The position numbers and the translations under genes are program-made. Under the pieces are notes generated by a model that did no database searches, was not told the DNA's origin, and saw only the letters and a program-made list of their open reading frames with translations. A DNA stretch of 64,000 bases from Ilex aquifolium (taxonomy: Eukaryota; Streptophyta; Magnoliopsida; Aquifoliales; Aquifoliaceae): positions 49,943,069 to 50,007,068 of the forward strand of contig OX637391.1 of NCBI GenBank assembly GCA_951799425.1, in the 5' to 3' direction. This document shows, piece after piece, positions 10,300-27,357 of the stretch (position 1 is its first letter; each line of letters begins with the position of its first letter).

Positions 10300-13075
10300 G
10301 GATTTTGTGTAGTTGGTATCATTAAGAACCCATGGCAGACAGCTGAATCTTGTGTTTCTGGAATCTCCCACGTGAGTAAGCGCAGGGCGTAGGATGAATT
10401 AGTTGGAATTCATATTTACAATCTATAATTGAGTCCGTTAAAAATTGGAATCTGATAAAAAAACTGATTCAATCTCGAATAATTCAATTTAAGGTAAACT
10501 TTATTAAATTACAATTGAAATTTAACTTCATATCAATGAAATAATCAATTAATTGCATATTATATGTTTATATTTACATAGAATTTGATACTAATATATT
10601 TGAAGTTGAACCCGTAGCGAATTCATATTCAAATTAGAATAATTGATCAAAAATCACAATTTATATCTGACTATATGTCAAAATTCAAATATTTAAAGAG
10701 ATATAAAAAATGATTCTTTAATAACTTAAAATTGGTAATCGAAAATAGAAGGTCAAAATATAATTTATATTTTCATGAGAAGGATAAAATTAGAACAAAA
10801 TTATATTATTAATTGAGTTTAGAAATTTATGAGAGTAAATTATCAAAATTCGGATTTTGATTGTTTTAATATAGATACAATAAGAGTTAATGATTTTATG
10901 TGTGATAAAGTAAGACTTAGGAGTAATTTTTCCAAAAATAAAACCCCATGACCCTGTTCCCGACCACGACATGGGCCAGGTTGACCCATGACCCATGACC
11001 CATTGGGCCACCAAGTTATACGCTAATTCTTATTTCAATTATTGTTAAATCTCATTATTGATCTATTTTATCTCTCTTTGAGTATTTAATCTGTCATTTG
11101 TTTAGGTATCTCTCGGACCTATTAGACATTTCCTCTTTTGTTTATGGTAAAACTTCATTGTAAGATTGTTATTATTGAATAATTTCATATCTAATTATAT
11201 TATAGATTACTATTACATTTTTGTCAAAAAAATTGATTAAATTCAAATATTATTATTTGTATTATAATAATATGATATTTTTACATACGAGAAAAATCAA
11301 ATATGACATATTTGACAGTAGAATGCAATCCGACAACTACATATATATAGAAATAGAATATAAATTGAACTTTATTTCTTCATATAAATATAAACATATA
11401 TAGATATAAAAAATCATAAGCAAGTAAGAGTCCAAAACAACTTAGAAGTCAAATAAGTGTAAAAAAATAAAAATTGGATGAAAGTAATAAAGAATTTAAA
11501 AGTCAAATACTTTTAATAAAAGAAATCAAATATGTATAGGAAATAAAAATTGGATAAAAGTAATATGTGGGTATCATTGAATTTATAATAATAATTAGAG
11601 ACAAAATAAAAAATTAAAAGTTTTCATAGATGTTAATATTTATAAGTTAATCTCCACTCCTTACTCAAACCCTTATTCGAATTTAAATTTGAGTAAAAAA
11701 AAAGACTAAAAATAAGCTCAAGTTTTTGACTCAAACCAATACTAAATGACGGGAGACTCAATTTTTTACTCATATTAAGGCAAACTCAATATTTCCTCAA
11801 ATCTTTAATGGTCAGATGTTAATCTTTTAAAAAATCTAATGATCATATTTCACATTCCTTTAAATTTGAGATTATTCTTCTTTAAATTTGAATTTATCCA
11901 TTAAAGTGTCTTGTGCAAATTCAAGTTTTTTATTCAAATTTAAATTTAATTTTGGGTCAATATTGAAGATGCCCTAACTAGTATAAATAGATTAAATATA
12001 AATTTTGTCGGATCATTTGGACTATCTATTTAGTCTCAAATTAGGTCAGTTTGAATTTTTTGCCATTTGGTTTGATTTTGAAGTTTAAGTACAAAGACAT
12101 ATTGCATGTTGTGTACCTGAATGGGACAAAAAAATTGGTGAGGAAGAAGGTAGTTGGGCAAATTTACACACGAATTGACAAAGTTGACAGTTTCTTTTTT
12201 AACAACTCTGCTGTACTATATATGATGATCATACCGGACCACTTTATTTCATCACCATGACCCAAGTGGGTGAGTCCACCAACTAATCCATTGGATAATT
12301 AAATTATCGAACCAACCCGAGATTGTCGTATCTAATACATAAGATTCTTCTCGTTAGTAACAATTAGAGACGATAAGTTGTAGAAAATCTCTATTATCAT
12401 TTGAATGAGTGAGCAATTGTCATCGTTGCAAGTCCCATACCTTAGTTAAACCTTAGATATCAATTGCAATTTTTTGTATTATTAAAGTCTTAAGAGGATT
12501 TTGCATGATTTCTCTAACAAATTCCCAATTTGTATCAAGGAGACTCAAACACATTGCAATGCATCTATCAATTTTATTATCTTTCATTCCCTCTGAGATA
12601 CCTACATATATGAGTGTCAAAATATAACATAATATGAACATGATATGAAATTAGAGTGTTTGAACTTTCTTTAAGTCACTAGTTTCGTAAATGAGTGGAC
12701 TCAACATGACACGATTAATAAATGAATCAAGTATGAGTGCTAATTAAAATAAATACATGACACGACTTGTTTATGTACCGGTTATATTCGGTTCATAAAC
12801 AATAAGAATCCAATATTACACCCTCGTTGGACACGAATTAACAAACGAATTAAGTATGCGTATAATTTTTTTGACACACCCGCTAATACCTAATACGAAT
12901 CTACCTCACCTGACATGATTGATAGGCCTACTTGCACACCTCTCAAGAAACATGAGGGAAAGGGCATAGGGGAGCTTATAACTTGTCGTTTGAAACAAGA
13001 CTACATGGGGAGATTACCCACTGTGAATTTTAGTGGGATCAACCGTACATAAGGTGTCTCTCACCAATACATTTA
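10300..13075. other. AT-rich intergenic DNA with MITE relics
   Basis: No gene was recognised. About 10775-10945 resembles the right arm of the element in intron 3 of the upstream gene (GGATAAAATT(A/G)GAAC, GAGTTTAG, TTTATG, AGTA(A/G)GACTTA). About 11644-11976 has weak inverted ends (ATCTCCACTCCTTACTCAAA versus GGGCATCTTCAATATTGACC) with matching interior, so it is probably a decayed MITE. About 12690-12935 is a fragment related to the repeat near 2975-3160. Everything else is featureless and very AT-rich. Confidence 0.4.
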
Positions 13076-13403
13076 TCTATATCTATATTACTGATAAATA
13101 TCAATATTTGTAACAAAATTTTTGATTTTTGATTTTATCTCTAATTATTACTATAAAGTCAAATATACCCCGCATATTCTTATTGGTGTAATTCATTTTC
13201 CTTTAATGTCCTATTAACCTAAAAATTTCATTTGAACCAAAACTCTTATAATAGATCAATAATTAGATTTAATAATAATTAAAATAAAAATTAATTATTT
13301 GACATATAATTTATTAATCAATTTAATTATAAATATAATTTATTTTTTTAAAAAAATTATTATTTAAATATATTCACGTGCAACGCACATTGTACATTGT
13401 TAG
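13076..13403 (+). mobile_element. Short non-autonomous Helitron-like element
   Basis: The left end starts TCTATATCTATATTACTGAT, resembling common plant Helitron 5' ends. The right end has a small hairpin CACGTGCAACGCAC (GTGC loop GCAC), then TTGTACATTGTTAG, close to the expected hairpin plus CTAG terminus but with TTAG. No target duplication would be expected. The interior is AT-rich and non-coding. Confidence 0.45.
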
Positions 13404-16397
13404 TTAAAATAAAATACCATTTAGAAAAATCGAAAGAAATATTGGGCAAGAATGAATTCCTACATGTCCAAACTAAAGCTAGAGGGTTTTTTTTTTTAGC
13501 CAATAGGCTATAATAACCATTAAATTTCCAATAATATAGAACTTTTTAACTTTTTTTTTGGTACAAAAATCTCAAATTTTTTTTTTATTTTTTAATCGTT
13601 AAGTGGGTAAAATCTTACAATTCCCATGTCTAATCTTTTTTTTTTCTTCTTATATGTCAACATCGAAATAAATTAATCAAAATTAAATTTCACATGGTTC
13701 CTTAAAAAGCTTGCAAATCAATAAGTGCTATCTGCTTTTGCATCTGCCTTTCAACTGTTCATTAAACCATTAATTAATTGGCTTTTATCAATTGTAGGTA
13801 ATTCTTTTAATTTCAAATAAAAAATTTGTCCTTTCCAACAACTTGAATTAATTAATTTTTCAGTTCTCACCTTACCATCAATTAATTTATTTATGAGATC
13901 TTTAATAATTATTCAACAGCAAAAAAGTAAATTCAGTTAGTATTTCACAAAGTCCTTTTATAGTGTGTTGGTGAAGTCTATCAATGCCAAAGGTTTTTGG
14001 TTTTAGATTTTTCTCCCTACATTTTTTTTTAAAATTTCACTTAAGGATAGATAGTTTATCGTATATTCAAGTGGAACCCTTTAATAAACGACTTGTATAC
14101 CATTGAGAGAAATTGAAAAAAAAAGTGTTGAAGAAGAATAGATGCAATAGTTTTGAGGGTATTTTGGTTTTTAACATACATAATATTTTCTAAGATACGA
14201 CCAATCAATTTACATTTCTAGCTTGTGAAGGCCTCTTAAATACATTTCCTTTTGTAATACTAAAAAAATAACCCCAATAAAGTTAATCAGATTGCTTGCT
14301 CTAGATGCCACGCATTTGAATAATATTACGATTTATTACTCTATTTATTGTTGTCGTTGAATAAACAGTGAATTTTAATATTATATGGAACTCACTGATC
14401 ACCAAAAGACAACAATAGATTAAGAAAATAAACTAGGTCGGAATAGTATTATTGAGCACATGTTGGTAGCAGATTTGGATGGTTATGTTTAGAATAGGAA
14501 ATGATTATCGGGTTAAATGGAATTCGGGGGTGAATTTTTATATGAAGATAGGGTTTCTTTCTTCAATAGTAGTTCTCTCTCCCCTTCATTTGATCCTCTC
14601 GATTTTGGCGATTGAGTTTAGTTATAACCAAACTTGTCTAGCTCCTTCAAATTCAACCATTAATGTTTCCAAAATACTTAGGCATGCCCCGTGTAATTGG
14701 CTTCTCAAACTTGTATGATGATTTCTTAATTTCCACCAATCAAATTGTGCAAATCCAGGAAAATACGAATCCAGATTCCTTCTAATACTTTTCTGAATGA
14801 TATGTCACTCATCATAAATTCAAGTAAGACTTATTAGTTTATAAGAGCGAGTCCTCAATCAGTATAAGATACAAGATTTATCTTGAGAAAACGTACCAAA
14901 ATGAATAAAAATCGTTAATTTACAAACTAGATGTAAAAAGTTTCATAAAGTCCAGATGGTTCCTATCATATAGCTGGATAACAGTCCATCTTAAGTGGGT
15001 AGCCAGCCTCATCTTGTTAACTTGGGCAGCTACATCAAGCATAAATGCTGCCATATTAGCTACTTTAAGTACAATTTCATACTAGCATGTAGCTGACAAA
15101 GTATCATCACCAAGCTTCTAAACCCAGTCAAAGAACAAAACTGATCTCTCCCCCTTTTGTTCCCCTCTTTAATAACTTGGTTTACTCTCTCTCTCTCTCT
15201 CATACACAAACACAAACACAAACACAAACACAAACACAAACACACATTTATATCACAACCCTAATGTGTAAGGCTTGAGATGAACTCTTCATCTCACTTT
15301 GTGGTTGTCAATCAATATATATATATATTGTGTGTGTGTGTTGGCATATTGAGACAATGCTGCAAAAGGAGAGATTATAATAAGGGAAGAAAGAAAAGGT
15401 TGAAATTCTTAAGCAAGCATCACATAAGGAATAAAGTGGTGGTTAGGGAGGTGAGATTTAGATGGTTGTTGTCTGCTTAGCACACATAATTTAAGCAAAA
15501 GTTTTAACACAGATACCGAGGAGTATGTAGTTTCCCCATGCTATCATAATCATATGATTACATCTTTTGTGACCAAAATGACTACCATTGGACAATTGGC
15601 CAAGGAACTTTCTTAATTCATAATATTATTTGGATCAAATTATTCGACTTAATTTGTTGATTAAAATTCCATGTATAAAAATTATAGAATTCAAAAGACA
15701 TAATAATGTTTCCCCACAACATAAATTTTTTCCTCACTATAGTTTATATAAGCGATTGTTTTTTTTTTGCCTTCTTGTTAAGACGACTATTATAAAGTCT
15801 GGTAGATGGTATAAGGAGTAATGAATCAAGTATAACCTTAATGTTTGATATGGTTTATACAAATAAATGTCCTCAAATTTAAACTCATTAGGGATAATCC
15901 GTGCTTAAAGGTATGGTACAATGTAAGTGAGAAGTGATGTATTTTACTTGGAGGGAGGAAAAATTCAGTGTGAATGGTTTTGAGAGGGATGTTGGTGACC
16001 GTTGAATGAATCCATTTGAAATTGTCGAATGAGCTTATTGAAGTTGATTCTGTTTTATATTATAGATATAGATAACGTTACCATTTTGTTGTGAGAAATG
16101 GACTCATGGTTGTATGGTATGAGTATATCAAGGGTTATAGTAACAATTTGTGGGCAAACATGGAATACAATCATAAGTTCTTTAGTTGTAAACTTTTTAA
16201 CGGTGAAAAACCAAGCAATGAGTGGTGGGGAGTAGACACTTCACGTGGAAAGATTCAATCAAGAGGGTGGGTATTATATTTGGTAAGCCAAACACCCCAT
16301 GAGGCCCAACACTACCACCCCCCATTTATTATATAGTGTAATTGGTGTGATGATCTGCTTCATGGGCGTCTTCAACACTCTATCATGGAATCCTATG

Positions 16398-16453
<56 letters not shown>

Positions 16454-17496
16454 CCACACGCACTTTATGGTAAGGGAAATTACACTACATCATGAGAAAA
16501 ACTGAAGGATTAATATTTTAATTATTTGATCACTTAAAAAATAAAAATATTTTGAAAACACATAAACACAAATAAAAAATTTGAGAGTTTATTTTCAAAA
16601 CATCCTAAAACATTAATTGAAATATACCGAAACATTTTCAAATATCAAAAAAAAAAAAACCAAAAATTATGGTGGAAATATGTAAAACATCTCAAAATGC
16701 ATCAAAATATTCTGAAACAACTTGGAGCATTAGAATTTAGATTTTTTCATCATTAATTCGTTTCTATTTCCTTGAAAATAAAAATGTTTCGACTGTTTCG
16801 ATTTTTTCAAAATAAAATTTTAATCCTGAAAAAACCAAATGAATACTTTTTTCACCCCAAGTGATTTTGTTTGAATTTCAAGAATAGGTTAAACATTTTA
16901 ATTTAAAAGAACGAAAGTATATATAATAGCTAGTCTCTAGAAATTTTTAAAAAAACCCAACAGGGTTGAGATCATATAATATAATAATACATATAAGTTC
17001 GTATTTAATTTAATATAGATAATTTACCGTTAAAATAAATTAAAAAAAATTAAATTAGGAATATGTGAGCCGGTGTTTTAGAGAAATTTATCCTAGTATA
17101 ACAGATAATTAATTTCTCTATATTTTTGGTATTATCATAATATCAATGCCTCGACTACTATATTAAAACACATAAACTTTCAATATCTTCAACCTTATTT
17201 GTCCTAAGAATAATCGATATACAATGGAAATTAATACAAAAAAGCAACAATATTCAATAACCATGTGTAAATATCACTAAATGTAGGCTTCTGTAGAGAG
17301 TGAGATACACGCCTCTCCAGAGAACGTGTGGCGGTGCTTGGCATGTAGTTGTCACTTTCTGCTGCTAACGTAAGTTATAAGTTCCACATGGCAATCCATA
17401 AAAAGTTAAAGACCCCCCTCAAATCCAGATCTCATAATAAAAAGGGTTGCTACTTATCCTCTACTTTTCCTCAATCTGGTCAAGAGTCCCAACTCC
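13404..17496. other. AT-rich intergenic DNA with microsatellites
   Basis: No gene was recognised. There is a (CT)n block at about 15186-15201 followed by an (ACAAAC)n block at about 15206-15245, and a (TA)n/(GT)n patch at about 15318-15340. A (GA)n tract lies at about 16401-16450. Short open frames across these are repeat translations. Confidence 0.6.
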
Positions 17497-17497
17497 A

Positions 17498-17508
17498 AAC
17501 ACGTGTCC
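17498..17508. promoter_or_regulatory. G-box/ABRE-like motif ACACGTGTCC upstream of the SMR gene
   Basis: A palindromic ACACGTGT core sits about 1.4 kb upstream of the SMR start codon. G-box/ABRE elements bind bZIP and bHLH factors, and SMR genes are often stress- or hormone-responsive. The link is inferential, as the motif may simply occur by chance. Confidence 0.25.
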
Positions 17509-18752
17509 AATGAAGGGTATTCTAGTCATTTCACAAAATACCCAAGGGTAGACCTTTCATAATTTCACCAATTTTTTTGTGATCCATTTACAATTCCAAT
17601 TTCTATCAATTTCAGTTAAATATAATCATATTTTTTTTTCTAAATTTCTTGTTTTTCATTGGGTGTTAGTGGAAATTTGAATTCTAGAAAAATTAATAAA
17701 AGGGTTTGAGAAGATCTGAATTCATTGTTTATATAGCCACTAACAACGATTATGTGCGTGAAAAATATTATGCAATATCAAAAATTAAACATTGATGGTG
17801 TAATATTTATATTTTAAATATTAATTTATTATTATTTTTAATTACCTAATTTAAAATTAAAGTGAAAAAGAAAAAATAATATAGAGAAAGAGGGATAGGG
17901 GCAAGAGCAGAGAGAGATATGAGTGGATTAAAGGAGTTGTCTGATATTGGGGGTCGTGTAGAAAAAATAATATTATTGAGCGGAAATTTTTTTTTGAGAT
18001 AAATTTTATATATATATTTGATAAACCCATTACTCAAACCAAACTTGTAATTTGGATGATGAATTTTATAAACTAAAACAATCTACAACCTTAATTGGTA
18101 TGAAAATGATGAGTAAACATGGTAAGGACACTTTCATGACAAAAGATGGAAAAACACATTAGTTAATACAAACTATATAGGTATGCTATCAACTAATTTA
18201 AAGTTTTATGATTTATGGCCTAGCTGTATGACAAGCTTTCAAATATGTATATTTGGAAATAATCACGATTTCCTTCTATACTTTCTCATAATTTGTTCTT
18301 TCATTTTCTATGAATTCGAACGTAACCGATTGTATATATTTGAATCTCATATCGAATAAATGATTTTTCATTAGGAAACTTTGGAAAAAAAATTATATTG
18401 AAAGAGTTAATGCATCTTTATGAGCTATTATAATTTTTTTTTTGGTTATAATGTCCAGATTTATGTCGATTATTCTCTCGAAATCTGAGTCGATTATCAT
18501 AATTCAAGTTATTTTAAGGACACGTCCTTAACGAACAAGAATAATTAAGCTGTAAGAAGCGTGAAAAACATCAAATCTGAGACACCCCAAAGCACATACT
18601 TGAGACCACCCTAACGAGTTTGAGCTATGAGACTTTATGAAATGGACATGTAAGAAAATAAGGAGTGTATCAAAGAATAAAGAACACCAACTACCTTTTA
18701 CTATCTCAATTACCTTCCAACGCACGCCTCCCCCCAACTCTTTTTCTACACA

Positions 18753-18759
18753 TATATAA
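18753..18759 (+). promoter_or_regulatory. TATA box of the SMR gene
   Basis: TATATAA lies 136 bp upstream of the ATG at 18889. It is followed by a C/T-rich leader ending in a (CT)n and poly-A stretch, typical of a plant core promoter and 5' UTR. Confidence 0.65.
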
Positions 18760-18888
18760 CCCCAAACCTACAGCACAACACCCATCTCCCTCCATTTCTT
18801 GTCCACTACTACCTCTTCACCTCTCCTTCAAGGCTTCAACCTTCTCTCTCTCTCTCTCTCCTCCAAAAAAAAAAAAAACCCAAAAACC

Positions 18889-19263
18889 ATGTCCACAGAT
18901 CTAGAATTCCAGGGAAGCTTGATAAAAATTCGATTACCGGTCATCAAGATAACTTCTTCACAGCCTTCAGACATCACTGAGGACAACTCCGGCGTAATTC
19001 CGGTACGAAATGACAGCATTGGGGATGAGGACGAGTGCCAAACACCGAAATCGGCTCGGCATATGATTCCCAAGATCCTCAGTTGCCCACCGGCGCCGAT
19101 GAAGCCGAGGCCGGTGGCTTCATGTAAGAGGAAGCCCTGCAAGACGCTGCACTTTTTCGAGATTGTTGCCAGTGAAGAAGTTGAGTCGTTTTTCAGGTCA
19201 AGTTTTGGGTTGATTAATGACATCAATTCTTGTGGTTCAATGAAGAAAAGGTGTGTCGTGTAA
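18889..19263 (+). CDS. SIAMESE-RELATED (SMR) cyclin-dependent kinase inhibitor
   Basis: This is a single-exon ORF of 124 residues. It carries the SIM/SMR family signatures: ECQTPKS (residues 49-55), IPKILSCPPAPMKPRP (60-75), a basic CKRK stretch (79-82), and FFEIVASEEVESFF (89-102). The last contains the EIERFF-type motif, here EVESFF, implicated in cyclin/CDK binding. SMR proteins are plant-specific nuclear inhibitors that bind CDKA/CDKB-cyclin D complexes. They block mitosis and promote endoreduplication or stress arrest. The length is normal for the family (roughly 100-130 residues). The start at 18889 follows a poly-A leader (ACCATG context) and gives the family-typical short N-terminus. 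An in-frame open stretch upstream from 18799 is untranslated leader. Which SMR paralogue it is cannot be settled by eye. Confidence 0.88.
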   Translation: MSTDLEFQGSLIKIRLPVIKITSSQPSDITEDNSGVIPVRNDSIGDEDECQTPKSARHMIPKILSCPPAPMKPRPVASCKRKPCKTLHFFEIVASEEVESFFRSSFGLINDINSCGSMKKRCVV

Positions 19264-19624
19264 CTGAAGGGCGTCTTAGATTAATTCTTCAGAGTTTTAT
19301 GGATTAATTATATATATATATATATTGTAAGGCTCTTACACGAAATTATTGTATGTATTACACGTTCATATGCCAATTGTTTGATATTAGATCAGGTTAA
19401 TATATGCATCTGAAAATTCAGAGAATTGATCTGAATATCATAGGTTCGAAAGAGTCATCCAATTATTATTATTTTTTTTTTGTGTAATGAAAGCTATCTG
19501 ATTTGGTGGATTCATTCAAATTTTCAATAATGGTTGTGGTCGTTTTCTGGGTTTTTTTGATGGGTCTTGAGAGAGGCATAAGGCATTGGTTGGATGAGGA
19601 AGTTTAAGGCATTGAATTATGGAA

Positions 19625-23680
<4,056 letters not shown>

Positions 23681-23749
23681 GGCCCTAACAGGGGCGGCTC
23701 AAGAAAATTTGAGGCCTAAAGCGATATTTATAAATGAGGTTTTTTTTTA

Positions 23750-24456
23750 GGGAAATTTAGAGGCCGGTCCCCCTATATGGACTTGTTTGGACTTAAGTCC
23801 GTCAAGGAAACTTATTTGTTATGAAGTCCGTTTTTTGTCAATTTTACCATATTATCCCTTCCCTTTAGAAATGAAATAAAACTAAAAATTAAAAACTCCT
23901 AAATCTTAGGAGTTTGACTAACATTAAAATCTTTTCTCTCTCATATCTATCTATATCCATATATAGGTTAAGAGTTTGACTAACATTAAAATTTTGCCTC
24001 TCTCTTATCTATCTATGTCCATATATAGGTTAGGTGCATATATATATATATATATATAGTAACATTAAAAATAAAAAATAGTAACATTCAAATACAAAAA
24101 AAGTTATGATTTGGATACAAAAAATAATACATTTAAACACAAAAAAATAGTAACATTTAAACATAAAAAAAAAAATTGAAACATTCAATATTAATATTTT
24201 TAAAAAATAACAACAGTAACATGTTCAACAAAAATTGTAACATACTTAACAATAATTATTTCTCTCAAATTCAAACGCAAAAAATAGTACTATTCAAACA
24301 CAAAAAATAATAATATTCAAAAACAAAACAAATAGTAACATTGAATATTAATATTTAGTAAAATAATAGTAATAACATGCTCAACAAAAACAGTAACATG
24401 CTCAAAATAATAGGAACATGAACAGTAACATACTAAAAAAAATAGTAACATGAATT

Positions 24457-24527
<71 letters not shown>

Positions 24528-24539
24528 GTTTTGAATTTG

Positions 24540-24605
<66 letters not shown>

Positions 24606-24693
24606 CTTTGAATTTGAATTTTAAATTTAAGATGGAGATTTTATATATATATAGAGAGAGAGAGAGAGAGGGAGAGAGAGAGTTTTGAATTTG

Positions 24694-24749
<56 letters not shown>

Positions 24750-24781
24750 CTTTGAATTTGAATTTTAAATTTATGATGGAG

Positions 24782-24830
<49 letters not shown>

Positions 24831-25156
24831 CTTTGAATTTGATATATATATATATATACAGAGAGAGAGAGAGAGAGAGCGAGACAGAGAGAGAGAGATC
24901 TTTGAATTTGAATTTTAAATTTATGATGGAGATTTTATTGACATATTTTAATTGACCTTGAATTAAGGGATAACAATTTCCAAAATAGGAAATTAATTTA
25001 ACTTCCTTTCAAGGAAGGGTATTTTTGAGATAAAAAAAAAAAGTGGACTTAAGTCATTACATATAATTTTAAACATGGACTTAGCCCCTTATAAGTTTCC
25101 TTGCCGGACTCATCTCCAAACAAGTACATCTAGGGGGACTCACTTCCAATTTTCAC
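23750..25156. mobile_element. MULE-type MITE nested inside the hAT element
   Basis: Terminal inverted repeats of about 75 bp (23750-23830 against 25075-25156) share GTCCCCCTA(T/G)ATG(G/T)ACTTGTTTGGA, then GTCCG(T/G)CAAGGAAACTTAT. They are flanked by the 9-bp duplication TTTTTTTTA (23741-23749 and 25157-25165). Nine bases and long terminal repeats fit Mutator-like elements, though the duplication is low complexity. There is no coding capacity. Confidence 0.65.
24455..24930. repeat. Block of repeated (TA)n-(GA)n units
   Basis: Five to six successive units each consist of TTTGAATTTGA, a (TA)n run, a (GA)n run with an AGAAAGA interruption in some, and sometimes TTTTAAATTTATGATGGAG. The units are 80-130 bp and differ mainly in microsatellite length, so this is a tandem array built around compound microsatellites. 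It lies wholly inside the nested MITE. Confidence 0.8.
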
Positions 25157-26186
25157 TTTTTTTTAATTGTTTGTATCGTTCATTTTCCTATTCTTTTTTG
25201 TGATATTGTCCACCTTAAGTAAGACTTTATTAATTTTAAAATTTTCGTTACTAATATTTTTTCATTTTTTTTGTATATTTTGCATCCAAGATAGTTTTTT
25301 TGCATGTTTAATTCTCATCGTGAATATTTTTTTATTTATTATTTTGTTGTATTATTTTATTATTTCTTATACTTTGAGATCTATTAATTGTTTTGTTTGC
25401 AGGACTTTAACCTATTTTTCGATGACGTTTTGTTTAGTAGTAAGAATAAAGAGATCATTTTGAGATTCAAATATTTTAAAATTGTCATTTTTAAGAAAAA
25501 AATTTCATATCCAAATGATTATTTTCTAGTTCCATATTTATAATACATAATCAACAAATTAGTTCTAAATAATCTATTTTTTTTTTTTTTTGGTTAGAGT
25601 TCTAAATAATCATATGGTATCTATAATTACATAATATATCATTAGCTTAAAATTATAAAAAAAATATAAAAAAATATAGTTTGATTTGTCACAGCTATTT
25701 ACAACATTAAAATTTGATATTTTATTTCTTTGTTGATCAAAGTTTGTAAAATAAGTGGTTTATATTATGTGAGTTTGATTTGGCGTATGATTTAAGATAA
25801 AAAGTTGCGTGTGTGTGAGAGAGAGATGAAGTTTTGTTTGTGTTTAATTGGAGATGTAAGAGTGTGAGTGCGTGTGTGAGAGAGAGAAAGAGAGAGGAGA
25901 ATTTTGCTTTTATAGTTTTTGTTTTACTGTACTGAATTTTGATTGTTGCAACAAAATATGTGGGCTGTATTTTTAAGCTCAACTATGGAATTTGAAATTT
26001 AGTTGTTTAGTGTACACTTTATTGGAAATTTTTGTAAAATTTATATTGTCACGTATTTAGAAATTTAGGCTGAATTACACGGTACATTAAAAAATATGGG
26101 GCCTTCTTTGTTATTTAGGCCTAAAGCCCCCGCTTTTTTGGTTACACTGTTGGGCCGGCCCTGGGCCCTAAGTTCATTTTTTTTGA

Positions 26187-26219
26187 AAAAAAAGACTAAA
26201 ATATCATTCATTACTCCAT

Positions 26220-26256
<37 letters not shown>

Positions 26257-27040
26257 TGATAATTTATTTCAAATATGTAAAAATATGATTTGATTTTTTC
26301 ATCTCTCTCCCCTCCCTATTTTTCTCACCGTTACTCTCTCTCTCTCTCTCTCTCTCTCCTTATATTCTCTCCCTCCCCCTCTCTCTCTTTATATCAACGT
26401 TACAACAATACAAGTAATTAGTTACAATTTTTCTATAATACATTAAACAATTATACGAAATTACAACACAAACCCAATTTGTCATTCTTGTTTACATAGA
26501 CCAAAGAGTTATACTATTTAGTATCACAACAAGGTTACACTAATTACATACACCAAATTGGGTTTATCATTATACAAAAGAGTTTACCATTACACCAAAT
26601 TTGGTGTATAATTGGTGTAACCATGTCGTGATATTAAATCGTGTAACTCTTTGGTTTATGTAAACAACTGAATGACAAATTAGGTTAGTGTCGTAATTTT
26701 GTGTAATTATTTGGTGTAGCTGTTTGGTTTATCAGAACACATGAGCAATTGTTTGGTGTATTATATTGCAATTGTAACTGATTGATATAACTGATTAGTG
26801 TAATTTTTTTGTTGTAAAATTTGATATAAAAAGAGAGAGAATAAGGAGAGAACGGTGAGAGAAAATAGGGGGAGAGATAGATGAAAAAATCAAATCAAAT
26901 CTTTACACAATAAAAATAAATTATCAATGAGAGAGAGAATAAGGGAGAGATAGAGAGAGAGAGAGTAACGGTGTGAAAAATAAGGGGGAGAGAGTGTGTG
27001 AAAGAATAAGAATTATGCATAATTTAAGGAATGGTAAGTA
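26187..27040. repeat. Giant imperfect palindrome (foldback element), about 850 bp
   Basis: The sequence is its own imperfect reverse complement around a centre at 26599/26600 (TACACCAAATTTGGTGTA). The outer arms, about 26215-26405 and 26815-27000, match closely. They share TTGATAATTTATTT, TTTGATTTTTTCATCT and TCTCACCGTT, as well as CT/GA runs. The inner arms match through GGTTTATGTAAAC and GGTGTAA blocks. It starts 16 bp after the hAT duplication and ends 160 bp before the MULE duplication. Confidence 0.75.
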
Positions 27041-27357
27041 AGTAAAATAAATAAAAGGTCATTTGAATTTTGTACCTAATTACAAGATTTTTTTTAAAAT
27101 TGAACTTAATAAAGTAAATAACTTATGCATATACTTCCTTTCAAATAAATTTAAAAAAATGTACCCACACCCAAAAAACCCAAAACACAAAAAAGATATG
27201 GGTAAATTACACTGATACATTGCCTGAGCTTTCTTGTGATACTTGAACTGCACCTTTTCCTCTATCTCTTTTTCTTGATGTCTGAAAAAAAAAAATGCTT
27301 CAACATTACAAACTTAATTTTTTTTATGGGAATTTGCCTTTCAAAAAATCCAATTTC

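Larger units (their letters stand above)
23689..26163. mobile_element. Non-autonomous hAT element with 8-bp target-site duplication
   Basis: The left end is CAGGGGCGGCTCAAG. The right end reads CAGGGCCGGCCCAACAG on the minus strand, so the terminal inverted repeats match at 12 of the first 14 positions. Subterminal GAGGCCTAAAGC and its inverted counterpart GGCTTTAGGCCTAAA also match. The element is flanked by a perfect 8-bp duplication, GGCCCTAA, at 23681-23688 and 26164-26171. An 8-bp duplication with CAGGG-type ends is the hAT signature. No transposase is present. The interior is mostly a nested MULE-type MITE (23750-25156) plus AT-rich filler. Confidence 0.85.

Noticed and set aside
18828-19226. 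Minus-strand 132-residue frame
   Set aside because: Antisense of the SMR gene.
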